Source of the DNA: Bradyrhizobium hipponense
GTDB taxonomy: Bacteria; Pseudomonadota; Alphaproteobacteria; Rhizobiales; Xanthobacteraceae
Reading direction: 5' to 3'
Length of the DNA stretch: 64,000 nt
NCBI RefSeq assembly: GCF_008123965.1
Contig: NZ_VSTH01000019.1
Span: 102,916 to 166,915, forward strand
Shown here: piece by piece, positions 30,201 to 36,154 of the stretch
Layout: the number at the start of each line of letters is the position of its first letter
How positions within the stretch are numbered: the first letter of the stretch is position 1
Translations under genes and position numbers: made by a program
The notes under the pieces: model-generated
Seen by the model: the letters and a program-made list of their open reading frames with translations, nothing else
Database searches by the model: none
Told to the model about the DNA's origin: nothing

Positions 30201-30368
30201 GCGACCGGCCCCGGCACGGAGCTGCGGCGCCCGCTCGGGATCACCATCATCGGCGGCCTGTTCGTCTCGCAGATCCTCACGCTCTACACCACGCCGGTGA
30301 TCTACCTCCTGATCGACCGCCTGCGGCGGCGCTCCGAGCCGCGCGTCGTCGGCGCGCCGGCGGAATAG
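27264..30368 (+). CDS. RND efflux permease, MdtC-like
   Basis: 1,034 aa second RND permease of the operon. ATG 27264 overlaps the mdtB-like stop (TGATG), so translation is coupled. SEPFIRRPVATTLLSIGLFL opens the protein; relay aspartates are in SVGFVVDDAIVMIENMFRN; KKNGIMMVDFALDAERQRG marks the second half. The first helices and the DD motif are intact, so both permeases should be active. Substrates cannot be inferred; MdtABC-type pumps export bile salts, novobiocin and plant-derived compounds. Confidence 0.92.
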   Translation: MPSISEPFIRRPVATTLLSIGLFLLGVVAYEFLPVASVPNVDFPAIFVSASRPGADPSVMAATVASPLERRLGEIAGLNQITSTSSLGTTSIQLQFDIGRNIDKAARDVQAAINASLVDLPSDLPTLPRFRKANTAGAPVFVLALTSKTLAASAIYDVADTVLAQRISQVPGVGNVTISGADQPAVRVQLNPVALSNAGIATDDVRTAIVNANPLGPAGIFNGERQSETLSLNRQMRTAKEFRDIVIKSTKGNFVRLSDVADIDDSVRNSRSIAWFNKQPAVLIQITKQGDANVIDTVDRVKALIPELKQWIPAGVEVSTLVDRTSTIRASVLDMQWTLLATAVLVMVVVFVFLRRVTPTIAAGISVPLALAGTCAGMWVAGFSIDNLSLMALAISVGFVVDDAIVMIENMFRNLEHGMRPMQAALEGARQIGFTVVSISLSLVAAFTPLIFMDGIVGRLLREFSLTLTFAIVVSTLVSLTVTPMICAHYIRQTTSGTATLFDRIIEGSLSRIVAFYARSLRAALDFPLLTLLVFFATIALTVTLYIKVPKGYFPTDDSGFVIGATRASADISFQSMLGLQQRLAEIVMQDPAVAGIGSTVGSGGGPGPATSNRGTMFISLKPPEERDHVSTQVVIDRLRRALYPVPGIRLFMFAAQDVRAGGRQSDSDYQYTLSSTDLGLLQQWAPIVAKRMESVEGITDISSDRDPGGLQLTLSIDRQKASALGVRVQDINNALNNAFSQRQISIIYTQRNQYMIVLEIDPKFQVDPSNLDRIYVAGAGDAQVPLSAVVHATRGLAALAVYHSQSFPSTTVSFNLLPDVPLQAATQSIQRAVDELHMPEGIRGSFDGNAGDFAKTSGRQPLLILGALVAMYIVLGVLYESLAHPLTIISTLPSAGLGALLALQLTNTPLTVIAFVGIILLIGIVKKNGIMMVDFALDAERQRGLSSAEAIFEACQARFRPILMTTMAALFAGIPLVVATGPGTELRRPLGITIIGGLFVSQILTLYTTPVIYLLIDRLRRRSEPRVVGAPAE

Positions 30369-30409
30369 GCGGGTTGTTGAAGCGCCGCGCGGAGCGTATA
30401 GCGGCGGTC

Positions 30410-31150
30410 ATGTCGAACCCAGCAGAGACGGCGGCCGCAGCCGTTGAGCCGATTCCCGAGTGCCCCCACTGCCAGAAGCCGATGCCGCTGTGCATCTGCG
30501 ACAGCGTCACGCCGATTGAGAACCGCCTGGGACTCCTGATCCTGCAGCATCCACAGGAGCAGGACAGGGCTCTCGGCACCGCGCGGCTGACGGCAAAACA
30601 CTTCCCCAAGGCGATAGTTCGGGTCGGCCTGTCCTGGCCGAGCCTGTCCAAGGCGCTGGGGCAGCCGGTCGAGAATGCCGCGCGCTGGGCCGTGCTCTAT
30701 CTGGGCTCGGCGCGCGCGGCCGATCTCGAGGCCGAAGGCGAGATCCTGGCACTCACCCGCAAGGGCGAGGTCGCGGAGAACCAGCGTGCCATCCTGGGCA
30801 AGCTCGAAGGCGTGGTGCTGCTCGATGGAACCTGGAGCCAGGCAAAGGCGCTGTGGTGGCGCAATCCCTGGATGCTGAAATGCCAGCGTGTGATCCTCAA
30901 CCCGGCGCACCCGTCGCGCTACGGCCGCCTGCGCCGCGAGCCGCGCAAAGACGGGCTCTCGACCATCGAAGCCGCCGCGACGGTTCTGGCCGGCCTGGAG
31001 CGGCGCCCCGATATCGCCGACACGCTGCACGCCAGTTTTGAACGGCTGTTGACACGCTACCGCGAGGTCCAGGCCGAGATGCCGGAACTGGCGCCAAAAC
31101 CGGCAACCAAGGACCGCCGCCGCGGTGTCCGACGCGGCAAACGGGCCTGA
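30410..31150 (+). CDS. DTW-domain protein, tRNA-uridine aminocarboxypropyltransferase
   Basis: 246 aa member of the DTW family (E. coli TapT), which moves an aminocarboxypropyl group from SAM to a tRNA uridine to form acp3U. An N-terminal zinc-type cluster, CPHCQKPMPLCIC, is followed by LLILQHPQEQDRALGTARL, the DTW motif DGTWSQAKAL, and NPAHPSRYGRLRREPRKDGLSTIEA. ATG 30410 gives the expected start; the frame is open upstream only as overlap with the permease gene. The basic C-terminus (RRRGVRRGKR) may contact RNA. It lies 41 bases after the efflux operon but is probably unrelated in function. Confidence 0.85.
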   Translation: MSNPAETAAAAVEPIPECPHCQKPMPLCICDSVTPIENRLGLLILQHPQEQDRALGTARLTAKHFPKAIVRVGLSWPSLSKALGQPVENAARWAVLYLGSARAADLEAEGEILALTRKGEVAENQRAILGKLEGVVLLDGTWSQAKALWWRNPWMLKCQRVILNPAHPSRYGRLRREPRKDGLSTIEAAATVLAGLERRPDIADTLHASFERLLTRYREVQAEMPELAPKPATKDRRRGVRRGKRA

Positions 31151-31378
31151 CTCCAGGGCCACTCATACCGCGCAGCTTGATCGTTGGGGCGCACTCGCCC
31201 TGATGGATATTTCGCTGCGCTACCGGCGCACCGTGATCGGCCCGCTCTGGTGCTGGCCTCGGAAGACGTCGACCTCATCAAGAGCACCTGCAATCGCGCG
31301 ATCCTGCTCGAAGAGGGCCGGATCGCCGCCGTCGGCACGGCCGAGAAGGTTGCCGCTATTGCGGAGGTACAGCGATAG
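31144..31378 (+). pseudogene. Relic of a polysaccharide ABC exporter (permease start joined to ATPase end)
   Basis: Two gene ends are visible in different frames. About 31182-31250 reads ALALMDISLRYRRTVIGPLW, the N-terminal hallmark of Wzm/KpsM-type ABC-2 permeases. From 31238 to 31378 another frame reads VLASEDVDLIKSTCNRAILL then EEGRIAAVG, the C-terminal end of a Wzt-type ATPase with its H-loop region (His replaced by Glu). The middle of both genes is gone, as expected after a single internal deletion. No product is likely. Confidence 0.6.
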
Positions 31379-31431
31379 CCGCTCGGGGTTGCCTAAACCA
31401 TTGATCCGCTCTATTGATCCGCCCTCGTTGG

Positions 31432-31505
31432 GGCCACGTGGCGGAGTGGTTACGCGCCGGTCTGCAAAACCGTTTACTCGGGTTCGATTCCCGACGTGGC
31501 CTCCA
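31432..31505 (+). tRNA. tRNA-Cys (GCA)
   Basis: 74-nt cloverleaf. Acceptor stem GGCCACG/CGTGGCC, discriminator T and encoded CCA at 31503-31505. Anticodon loop CTGCAAA with GCA at 31464-31466; T-arm GGGTTCGATTCCC. The U discriminator is the known identity element for Cys. Confidence 0.95.
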
Positions 31506-31631
31506 TCACAAGCTATTGATATAACAGCACAAATTCGATTCGGCAGTCTGCGCCAGACCTGCGGGCGGCCACTGCCGTCGCGCCCACCCCGGGTTTGCAC
31601 GGGGCTTGCCGGCAACCCCCGATTCAGCTGC

Positions 31632-31648
31632 TTGGCACAGAGTTCGCA
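31632..31648 (+). promoter_or_regulatory. Sigma-54-like -24/-12 site before the 48-codon ORF
   Basis: TTGGCAC-agagt-TCGCA. The GG (31634-31635) and GC (31646-31647) pairs are at the exact sigma-54 spacing of ten intervening bases; the -12 block has TCGC where TTGC is the consensus. The predicted start of transcription is near 31659, some 35 bases before the GTG of the small gene. Confidence 0.4.
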
Positions 31649-31693
31649 TTGGCTGGGTGATGCATTCCCGACCAATCGAAAGCTGGAGAGCAC

Positions 31694-31840
31694 GTGAGCG
31701 ACGTCGTCCGATTTGTTCCGAAATCTGAGCTGGAGCGGGCTCGTCTCATTCGCGAGGCCCGTGCGATCTACGACAGCATCTTTCCCCCGGCCGATGCCAA
31801 CCGGGCGCCGCAGGGCGGCGAGGAGAGCGCCAAGACTTGA
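31694..31840 (+). CDS. Small hypothetical protein, 48 aa
   Basis: GTG 31694 has a GGAGAG ribosome site four to nine bases upstream. The product starts VSDVVRFVPKSELERARLIR, has a charged helix with EARAIYDSIFPPAD, and ends GGEESAKT. It is soluble with no signal or membrane segment. I believe similar short proteins occur in other Bradyrhizobium genomes, but this was not searched. The stop codon lies in the first unit of a ten-copy 14-bp array, so the end of the gene is itself repeat sequence. A sigma-54-like site lies upstream. Confidence 0.55.
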   Translation: MSDVVRFVPKSELERARLIREARAIYDSIFPPADANRAPQGGEESAKT

Positions 31841-31966
31841 ACGCCAAGACTTGAACGCCAAGACTTGAACGCCAAGACTTGAACGCCAAGACTTGAACGC
31901 CAAGACTTGAACGCCAAGACTTGAACGCCAAGACTTGAACGCCAAGACTTGAACGCCAAGACTTGA
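31829..31966. repeat. Ten-copy 14-bp tandem array
   Basis: The unit ACGCCAAGACTTGA is repeated with exact 14-base spacing; CAAGACTTGA occurs at 31831, 31845, 31859, 31873, 31887, 31901, 31915, 31929, 31943 and 31957. The copies are identical apart from the first base pair of the first unit. Each holds the short palindrome CAAG-a-CTTG. The first copy encodes the last residues and stop of the 48-aa ORF. Confidence 0.97.
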
Positions 31967-31973
31967 GAGTACC

Positions 31974-32001
31974 AGACCCGATCAGGCCGCGCGCCGGGTC
32001 T
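31974..32001. terminator. Hairpin between two convergent small genes
   Basis: AGACCCG (31974-31980) pairs with CGGGTCT (31995-32001). It sits between the plus-strand 48-aa gene with its repeat array and the convergent minus-strand 64-aa gene. There is no T-run on either side, so termination is only a suggestion. Confidence 0.3.
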
Positions 32002-32037
32002 CGATGCGTGGCTAGAGGCTAGAGGTTCGCGTCGGGC

Positions 32038-32232
32038 TCAGCAGGCCGCGTACCAGCCTTCGGGAAAGGGCAGGAGGGGCCAGGCGCCTTCGTTGTCGTT
32101 GGCGGCGTTGGGCGTTGCGTCGAAGCTCCACGATCGCGGCATGAACTCCTCCTCGGGTACGGACGCCAATTCTTCATGGATCATGGCGTCACGGACGGTA
32201 TCCAGCAGCAAGTTGAATTCGGCTTCGCTCAT
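32038..32232 (-). CDS. Small hypothetical protein, 64 aa
   Basis: ATG 32232 has a good ribosome site, GGAGGG, about four bases upstream on the minus strand. The product starts MSEAEFNLLLDTVRDAMIHE, has an acidic middle (ELASVPEEEFMPRSW) and the phrase PNAANDNEG, and ends WPLLPFPEGWYAAC. No signal peptide or membrane helix. It is not a family I recognise by function. The frame is open upstream to 32406, but that part lacks a ribosome site. Confidence 0.55.
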   Translation of the reverse strand: MSEAEFNLLLDTVRDAMIHEELASVPEEEFMPRSWSFDATPNAANDNEGAWPLLPFPEGWYAAC

Positions 32233-32491
32233 CGCACCCTCCGGAACGCGGACGGCACAATGTCGCAAAGCCGGCTTGTTTCCGGATTGAGCCGATCGTT
32301 CGCATTTTAACGATCCGGCGATTGGGCCCCGATCGGTTAACGATTTCTGAAAAGTGCCGGGGAACCCTAGGTTCCCGCCGGCCTCCGCAAGCGTGAAAGA
32401 GATCACATTCTCCGCGGCATATTTCTCCTACCTCTGGCAGGCACCGGCTAAACGCGCGCCGGAGGTCGGCAGGCAGCGAGGAGACTTGGTC

Positions 32492-32752
32492 ATGAAGGCA
32501 AGGTTCTTGCGGTGTGCGGGTGTCAGGAGCCGGGCGCGGCGCGCCTCGACGGTGGGGTTGTTTCTGACGCTGTTTGCGTCCGCCGCCAACGCACAGGGGA
32601 CGCAGGAGCAACGCCGGGCCTGTACGCCAGACGTCTACAGGCTCTGCGCCGGCGAAATTCCCAACGTCCGGGCCATCACGGCGTGCCTGCGCCGCAAGCG
32701 GGCCAGTTTGAGCGAGGCTTGCCGCTCCGTGTTCGATCAGGCCGGCGGCTAG
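32492..32752 (+). CDS. Small exported cysteine-rich-repeat protein, 86 aa
   Basis: A Sec signal (STVGLFLTLFASAANAQ) is followed by a single Cys-rich unit of about 40 residues: CTPDVYRLCAGEIPN, ITACLRRKRASLSEACRSVF. The spacing of its four Cys resembles the cysteine-rich GLG1-type repeat (PF00839), usually found in several copies; here there is one. ATG 32492 follows GAGGAGAC. The mature protein should be a small disulfide-bonded periplasmic or secreted protein; function is unknown. Its 3' end is duplicated downstream. Confidence 0.7.
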   Translation: MKARFLRCAGVRSRARRASTVGLFLTLFASAANAQGTQEQRRACTPDVYRLCAGEIPNVRAITACLRRKRASLSEACRSVFDQAGG

Positions 32753-33044
32753 CCCTGTGGATTCGTGCGCAGCAAGTAGCTCCCGCGACCTTGAGAATTC
32801 GCCTCAGCCGCTCTGTGGATATGCTGCGGATAGGCTGTGGATGACGGTCGCCGCAGCGAGGTGGTCGCCAGGGTCCGTCTTCCAGGCGTCACATATCTGT
32901 CAAATCGGCACATCGAATGATTCTCGGATCTGGCATGTATCGAAACCATCTGATTTCGTCCAATTCGGAATTCTGGATGCTCCCCGCCTGCGAACCGATT
33001 TTGTGCAGCGGCCTGCCCCAGCTCACAGGCCGAATCCATCCAAT
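32699..33044 (+). repeat. Duplicated block, copy 1 (contains the 3' end of the Cys-rich gene)
   Basis: Matches 33047-33407 at an offset of about 348 bases with scattered mismatches and small indels. Shared landmarks: AGTTTGAGCGAGGCTTGCCG, GTGGATATGCTGCGGA, ATCTGTCAAATCGGCA, TCGAATGATTCTCGG, TCGAAACCATCTGATTTCG, TTTTGTGCAGCGGCCTGCCC. Copy 1 starts inside the Cys-rich protein gene and includes its stop codon. Confidence 0.92.
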
Positions 33045-33046
33045 AC

Positions 33047-33407
33047 CGGGCGAGTTTGAGCGAGGCTTGCCGCTCCTTGTTCGATCAGGCCGGCGGATAA
33101 CCCTGTGGGTTCGGGCGCAGCAAGTGGCTGGCGCGGCCTCGCGAATTCGCCGCACCGGTCTGTGGATATGCTGCGGACAGGCTGTGGACGACGGTAGTTC
33201 GCACGGAGGTGGTCGCCAGGATCCGTCTTCCTGACGTCACGTATCTGTCAAATCGGCAGATCGAATGATTCTCGGGTCGGACATATTACCGCGCATATCG
33301 AAACCATCTGATTTCGCCCAATTCGGAATTCTGGATCGCAGTGCTCCCCACCTGCGAACGGTTTTTGTGCAGCGGCCTGCCCAACTTACAGGCCGAGCCC
33401 ATCCAAT
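33047..33407 (+). repeat. Duplicated block, copy 2 (carries a truncated gene end)
   Basis: Diverged second copy of 32699-33044. It still encodes the last residues of the Cys-rich protein, RASLSEACRSLFDQAGG then TAA, but has no start or signal peptide. It is slightly longer than copy 1 because of insertions near 33285 (TACCGCGCA) and 33338 (GCAGTG). No complete gene lies in 32753-33510; the gap is essentially these two copies plus about 100 bases of leader for the next gene. Confidence 0.9.
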
Positions 33408-33510
33408 TTTTTGTACGCCCGCGGACAAGCTTTGTGGTCCTCCTTCCGACTAGGTTGGCTCTCGAGTTTTGGAACATGGCAGCCGCCATGACAATTCGAA
33501 GGAGCTGGAC

Positions 33511-34428
33511 ATGGAGAGATGGGTTTTGCCCCGGGCGCGGGGGACGGCGCGCGCATCGTTGCCATGGCGCAAGGTCGCGCTCGGCGCGGCCATCGCGCTC
33601 TGCGTCGTCGCCGCAGCACCACCCAGCGCGCAAGCCGCGGCGCCCGCGGCCTGCGCCGCGCTCCAGGACAAATATCCGGACTGGAAGGGCAAGACGCTGG
33701 TCAACGCCATCAACCCGCATACCCCGGGCTATGAGACGATCGACCCGAAAGATCCCAGCAAATATATCGGCTTCGACATCGATCTCGGCGAGGCCATCGG
33801 CGACTGCCTCGGCTTCAAGCTGACCTACAAGCCGGTGACGTTTGCGGCACTCCTCACCACGCTTGCCGCAGGACAAGCCGACATCGTCATCTCCGACATC
33901 TATGCCACCAAGGAACGCGCCAAGGCCGCCGACTTCATCACCTATTCGAAGGTGTTCGACGGCGTGCTGGTGGCCAAGGGCAATCCGAAGGGCATCAACG
34001 GCATCAATATGTCGATGTGCGGCGCGGCTGCCGCCGAAAACACCGGCTATGTCGAGGTGCCCCTGATCCAGGCCCTGATGCCGGAGTGCAAGAAGGCCGG
34101 CAAGCCTGAGCCGACCGTGCAGCTCTACGACAACAACGCTAACTGCATCCAGGCGATCCTCGCCGGCCGCGCCGACACCTATGTCAACGACGTCAACACC
34201 GTCGACAGCGCGGTGAAGGCCTATCCGGACAAGCTGGAGAAGGCGATCGCGGTGACGATCCCGTATTCGGTCGGTATCGCTGTTCCCAAGGACAAGCCGA
34301 AATTCCGCGACGCCGTGCTCGCCGCGCTGATCGAGGTGCAGAAGGCCGGCACGCACATGGCGCTGCTGAAGAAGTGGGAGCTCGATGTGAACAACTTCAA
34401 GGAACCGGACATCCTGACGGCTGACTGA
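33511..34428 (+). CDS. Amino-acid-type ABC transporter substrate-binding protein
   Basis: 305 aa periplasmic binding protein of family 3. The signal peptide (KVALGAAIALCVVAAAPPSA) ends near AQA-AAP at residue 42. The fold has YIGFDIDLGEAIGDCLGFKL, VTFAALLTTLAAGQADIVIS and DTYVNDVNTVDSAVKAY. ATG 33511 is chosen for the AAGGAG ribosome site 8-13 bases upstream; an in-frame TTG at 33469 lacks one. The stop overlaps the transporter gene (TGATG). Downstream amidases suggest the ligand may be an amide or amino-acid derivative. Confidence 0.85.
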   Translation: MERWVLPRARGTARASLPWRKVALGAAIALCVVAAAPPSAQAAAPAACAALQDKYPDWKGKTLVNAINPHTPGYETIDPKDPSKYIGFDIDLGEAIGDCLGFKLTYKPVTFAALLTTLAAGQADIVISDIYATKERAKAADFITYSKVFDGVLVAKGNPKGINGINMSMCGAAAAENTGYVEVPLIQALMPECKKAGKPEPTVQLYDNNANCIQAILAGRADTYVNDVNTVDSAVKAYPDKLEKAIAVTIPYSVGIAVPKDKPKFRDAVLAALIEVQKAGTHMALLKKWELDVNNFKEPDILTAD

Positions 34429-36050
34429 TGTCGCTGTTCCTCCACTACCTGAGCATGCCGTATCTGCTCGAGGGCATCGAGCTCACCCTTGAGGTGACCG
34501 CCCTCGGGCTTGGCGGCGGACTGATCCTCGGATTGATCCTCGCCGGCATGCAGCTGTCCCGCTTCTGGCTGCTGGCGGCGATCGCCCGGGCCTACACCGT
34601 GATCTTCCGCGGCACGCCGTTGATCCTGCAAATGGTGTTCGCCTATGACGCGCTGCCGCATATCGGCATCAAGCTGCCGGCGGTGCTGGCCGCGGGTCTC
34701 GCGCTTGCCTGCAACGAGGCGCCGTTCATCGCCGAGATGCTGCGTGCGGGCGTGCTCGGGGTCGATCGCGGGCAGGTGACGGCGGGACAGGCGCTCGGGA
34801 TGACGCCACGGGTCCTGATGTGGCGGGTGATTGCGCCACAGGCGATCCGTACCATGATCCCCGCCTTCGGCAACGAAGCGGTCAGCGCGCTGAAGAACTC
34901 CTCACTCGCTTCCGTCGTCGCGGTCCAGGAATTGACGCTGCGTTCGACCCAGCTTGCGTCCTCGACCTTCGACTTCTTCTCGATCTTCTTCGCCTCGGGG
35001 CTGCTGTACCTCGTGCTGACCTTTGCCATCAGTGTCATCCAGCTGTTCGTTGAATGGCTGCTTGATCTCGACCGCGCCAAGGGCCGCGAGCGCAAGCTTG
35101 CTGATTATCTGCCGTGGCGCCGCGTCGATCTTGCCACGAAACTCGAGCTTGCCGCAGCCACGGCGCACGATCCCAGCCCTGTGCAGGCGGAGCTCGCTGA
35201 AGCGCCACCGCTGGCGTTGACCCGCGAAGAACGCACCCGGCGTGCCGCGACGATCGCGCGCAACAACGTCGCGGTCGAGACCAGGGACCTCGCCAAGAGC
35301 TACGGCGGGCAGAAAGTGCTCGGCGGCCTCGATCTGACCGTTCGCGTCGGCGAGGTGGTCGCGTTGCTCGGTCCCAGCGGCTCCGGCAAGAGCACGCTGC
35401 TCCGCTGCATCAATCATCTCGAAAGCTGGGATGCAGGCACCGTGCGCGTCGGCGGCCGCCGCCTTGGTTTCGATGACGACGGCAAGCTGCTGTCGCCGCG
35501 AGCGATCGCCAACGAACGGGCGACCGTGGGCGTCGGCATGGTGTTCCAGCAGTTCAACCTGTTCGCCCATCTCTCGGCCAAGGAGAACGTCGCCGGTCCC
35601 CTGCGCTGGGTCCACGGCATGACCCGGATCGATGCCGAGCGCCGAGCTGCCGAGCTGCTCGATCGGGTCGGACTGGCGCATCGCGCGGACGCGCTGCCGC
35701 GGCATCTCTCCGGCGGCCAGCAGCAGCGCGTCGCCATTGCCCGCGCGCTTGCACCGAATCCCAGCGTGCTGCTGCTGGACGAGCCGACCTCGGCGCTCGA
35801 TCCCGAGCTGGTCAACGAGGTGCTGGAGGTGATCCGGCGCCTCGCCATCGACGACGGTCTCACCATGATCATCTCGACGCACCAGATCCGCTTTGCCGAC
35901 GAAGTGGCCGACCGCGTCGCTTTCCTGAGCGGCGGTGCGATCATCGAAGAGGGGCCGGCGCACGAGGTGCTCACCAACCCCCGCAATCCGCTGACCGCCC
36001 GTTTCCTAAGCGTGATGGAAGCCGACAAGATTCCGGAGGCGGTGCGATGA
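34428..36050 (+). CDS. Fused ABC transporter permease and ATPase, amino-acid type
   Basis: 540 aa. Residues 1-215 are a HisM-type permease with TVIFRGTPLILQMVFAYDAL and the EAA loop GQALGMTPRVLMWRVIAPQA. A charged linker of about 65 residues follows. Residues 285-530 form a complete ATPase: Walker [10 protein letters not shown] near 315, Q-loop VFQQFNLFAHLSA, signature [14 protein letters not shown], Walker [16 protein letters not shown]-loop ISTHQIRFA. There is no stop or frameshift at the junction, so this is a natural one-chain transporter; a dimer would be complete. It is coupled to the binding protein upstream and to a tiny ORF downstream (ATGA). Confidence 0.9.
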   Translation: MSLFLHYLSMPYLLEGIELTLEVTALGLGGGLILGLILAGMQLSRFWLLAAIARAYTVIFRGTPLILQMVFAYDALPHIGIKLPAVLAAGLALACNEAPFIAEMLRAGVLGVDRGQVTAGQALGMTPRVLMWRVIAPQAIRTMIPAFGNEAVSALKNSSLASVVAVQELTLRSTQLASSTFDFFSIFFASGLLYLVLTFAISVIQLFVEWLLDLDRAKGRERKLADYLPWRRVDLATKLELAAATAHDPSPVQAELAEAPPLALTREERTRRAATIARNNVAVETRDLAKSYGGQKVLGGLDLTVRVGEVVALLGPSGSGKSTLLRCINHLESWDAGTVRVGGRRLGFDDDGKLLSPRAIANERATVGVGMVFQQFNLFAHLSAKENVAGPLRWVHGMTRIDAERRAAELLDRVGLAHRADALPRHLSGGQQQRVAIARALAPNPSVLLLDEPTSALDPELVNEVLEVIRRLAIDDGLTMIISTHQIRFADEVADRVAFLSGGAIIEEGPAHEVLTNPRNPLTARFLSVMEADKIPEAVR

Positions 36051-36154
36051 GCCTGCCGTCCGGTGTCGCAAGGCGGATGACCGCGTTCCCCGAACAGACC
36101 AGGTCAAAGCAGACCAAGTCAAAACAGAGCAAGTCAAAAGAGATCGTCTCATGA
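36047..36154 (+). CDS. Tiny basic repeat ORF, 35 aa, coupled at both ends
   Basis: ATG 36047 overlaps the transporter stop by ATGA, has a strong GGAGG ribosome site at 36035-36039, and its own TGA overlaps the next gene's ATG by ATGA. The product begins MSLPSGVARRMTAFPEQ and then carries three five-residue units, TRSK-Q, TKSK-Q, SKSK-E, encoded by a 15-bp tandem repeat. It may be a real peptide or mainly a device that passes ribosomes to the amidase gene. No homolog is known to me. Confidence 0.45.
   Translation: MSLPSGVARRMTAFPEQTRSKQTKSKQSKSKEIVS
36095..36139. repeat. Three-copy 15-bp tandem repeat
   Basis: CAGACCAGGTCAAAG, CAGACCAAGTCAAAA and CAGAGCAAGTCAAAA lie end to end. The unit length is a multiple of three, so the repeat keeps frame within the tiny ORF and reads as a Lys/Ser-rich five-residue motif. 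Confidence 0.9.

Noticed and set aside
31829..31966. Repeat array as a CRISPR
   Set aside because: The 14-bp units abut with no spacers and no cas genes are present.
32699..33407. Replication origin, from the TGTGGAT words
   Set aside because: No AT-rich element, irregular spacing, no dnaA, parAB or hemE neighbour.
33453..33475. Sigma-54 site (TTGGCTC-tcgag-TTTTGGA) before the binding-protein gene
   Set aside because: The -12 GC pair is missing, so the match is too poor to list.
33469..33510. Longer N-terminus for the binding protein from TTG 33469
   Set aside because: No ribosome site, whereas ATG 33511 has AAGGAG at good spacing and gives a clean signal peptide.
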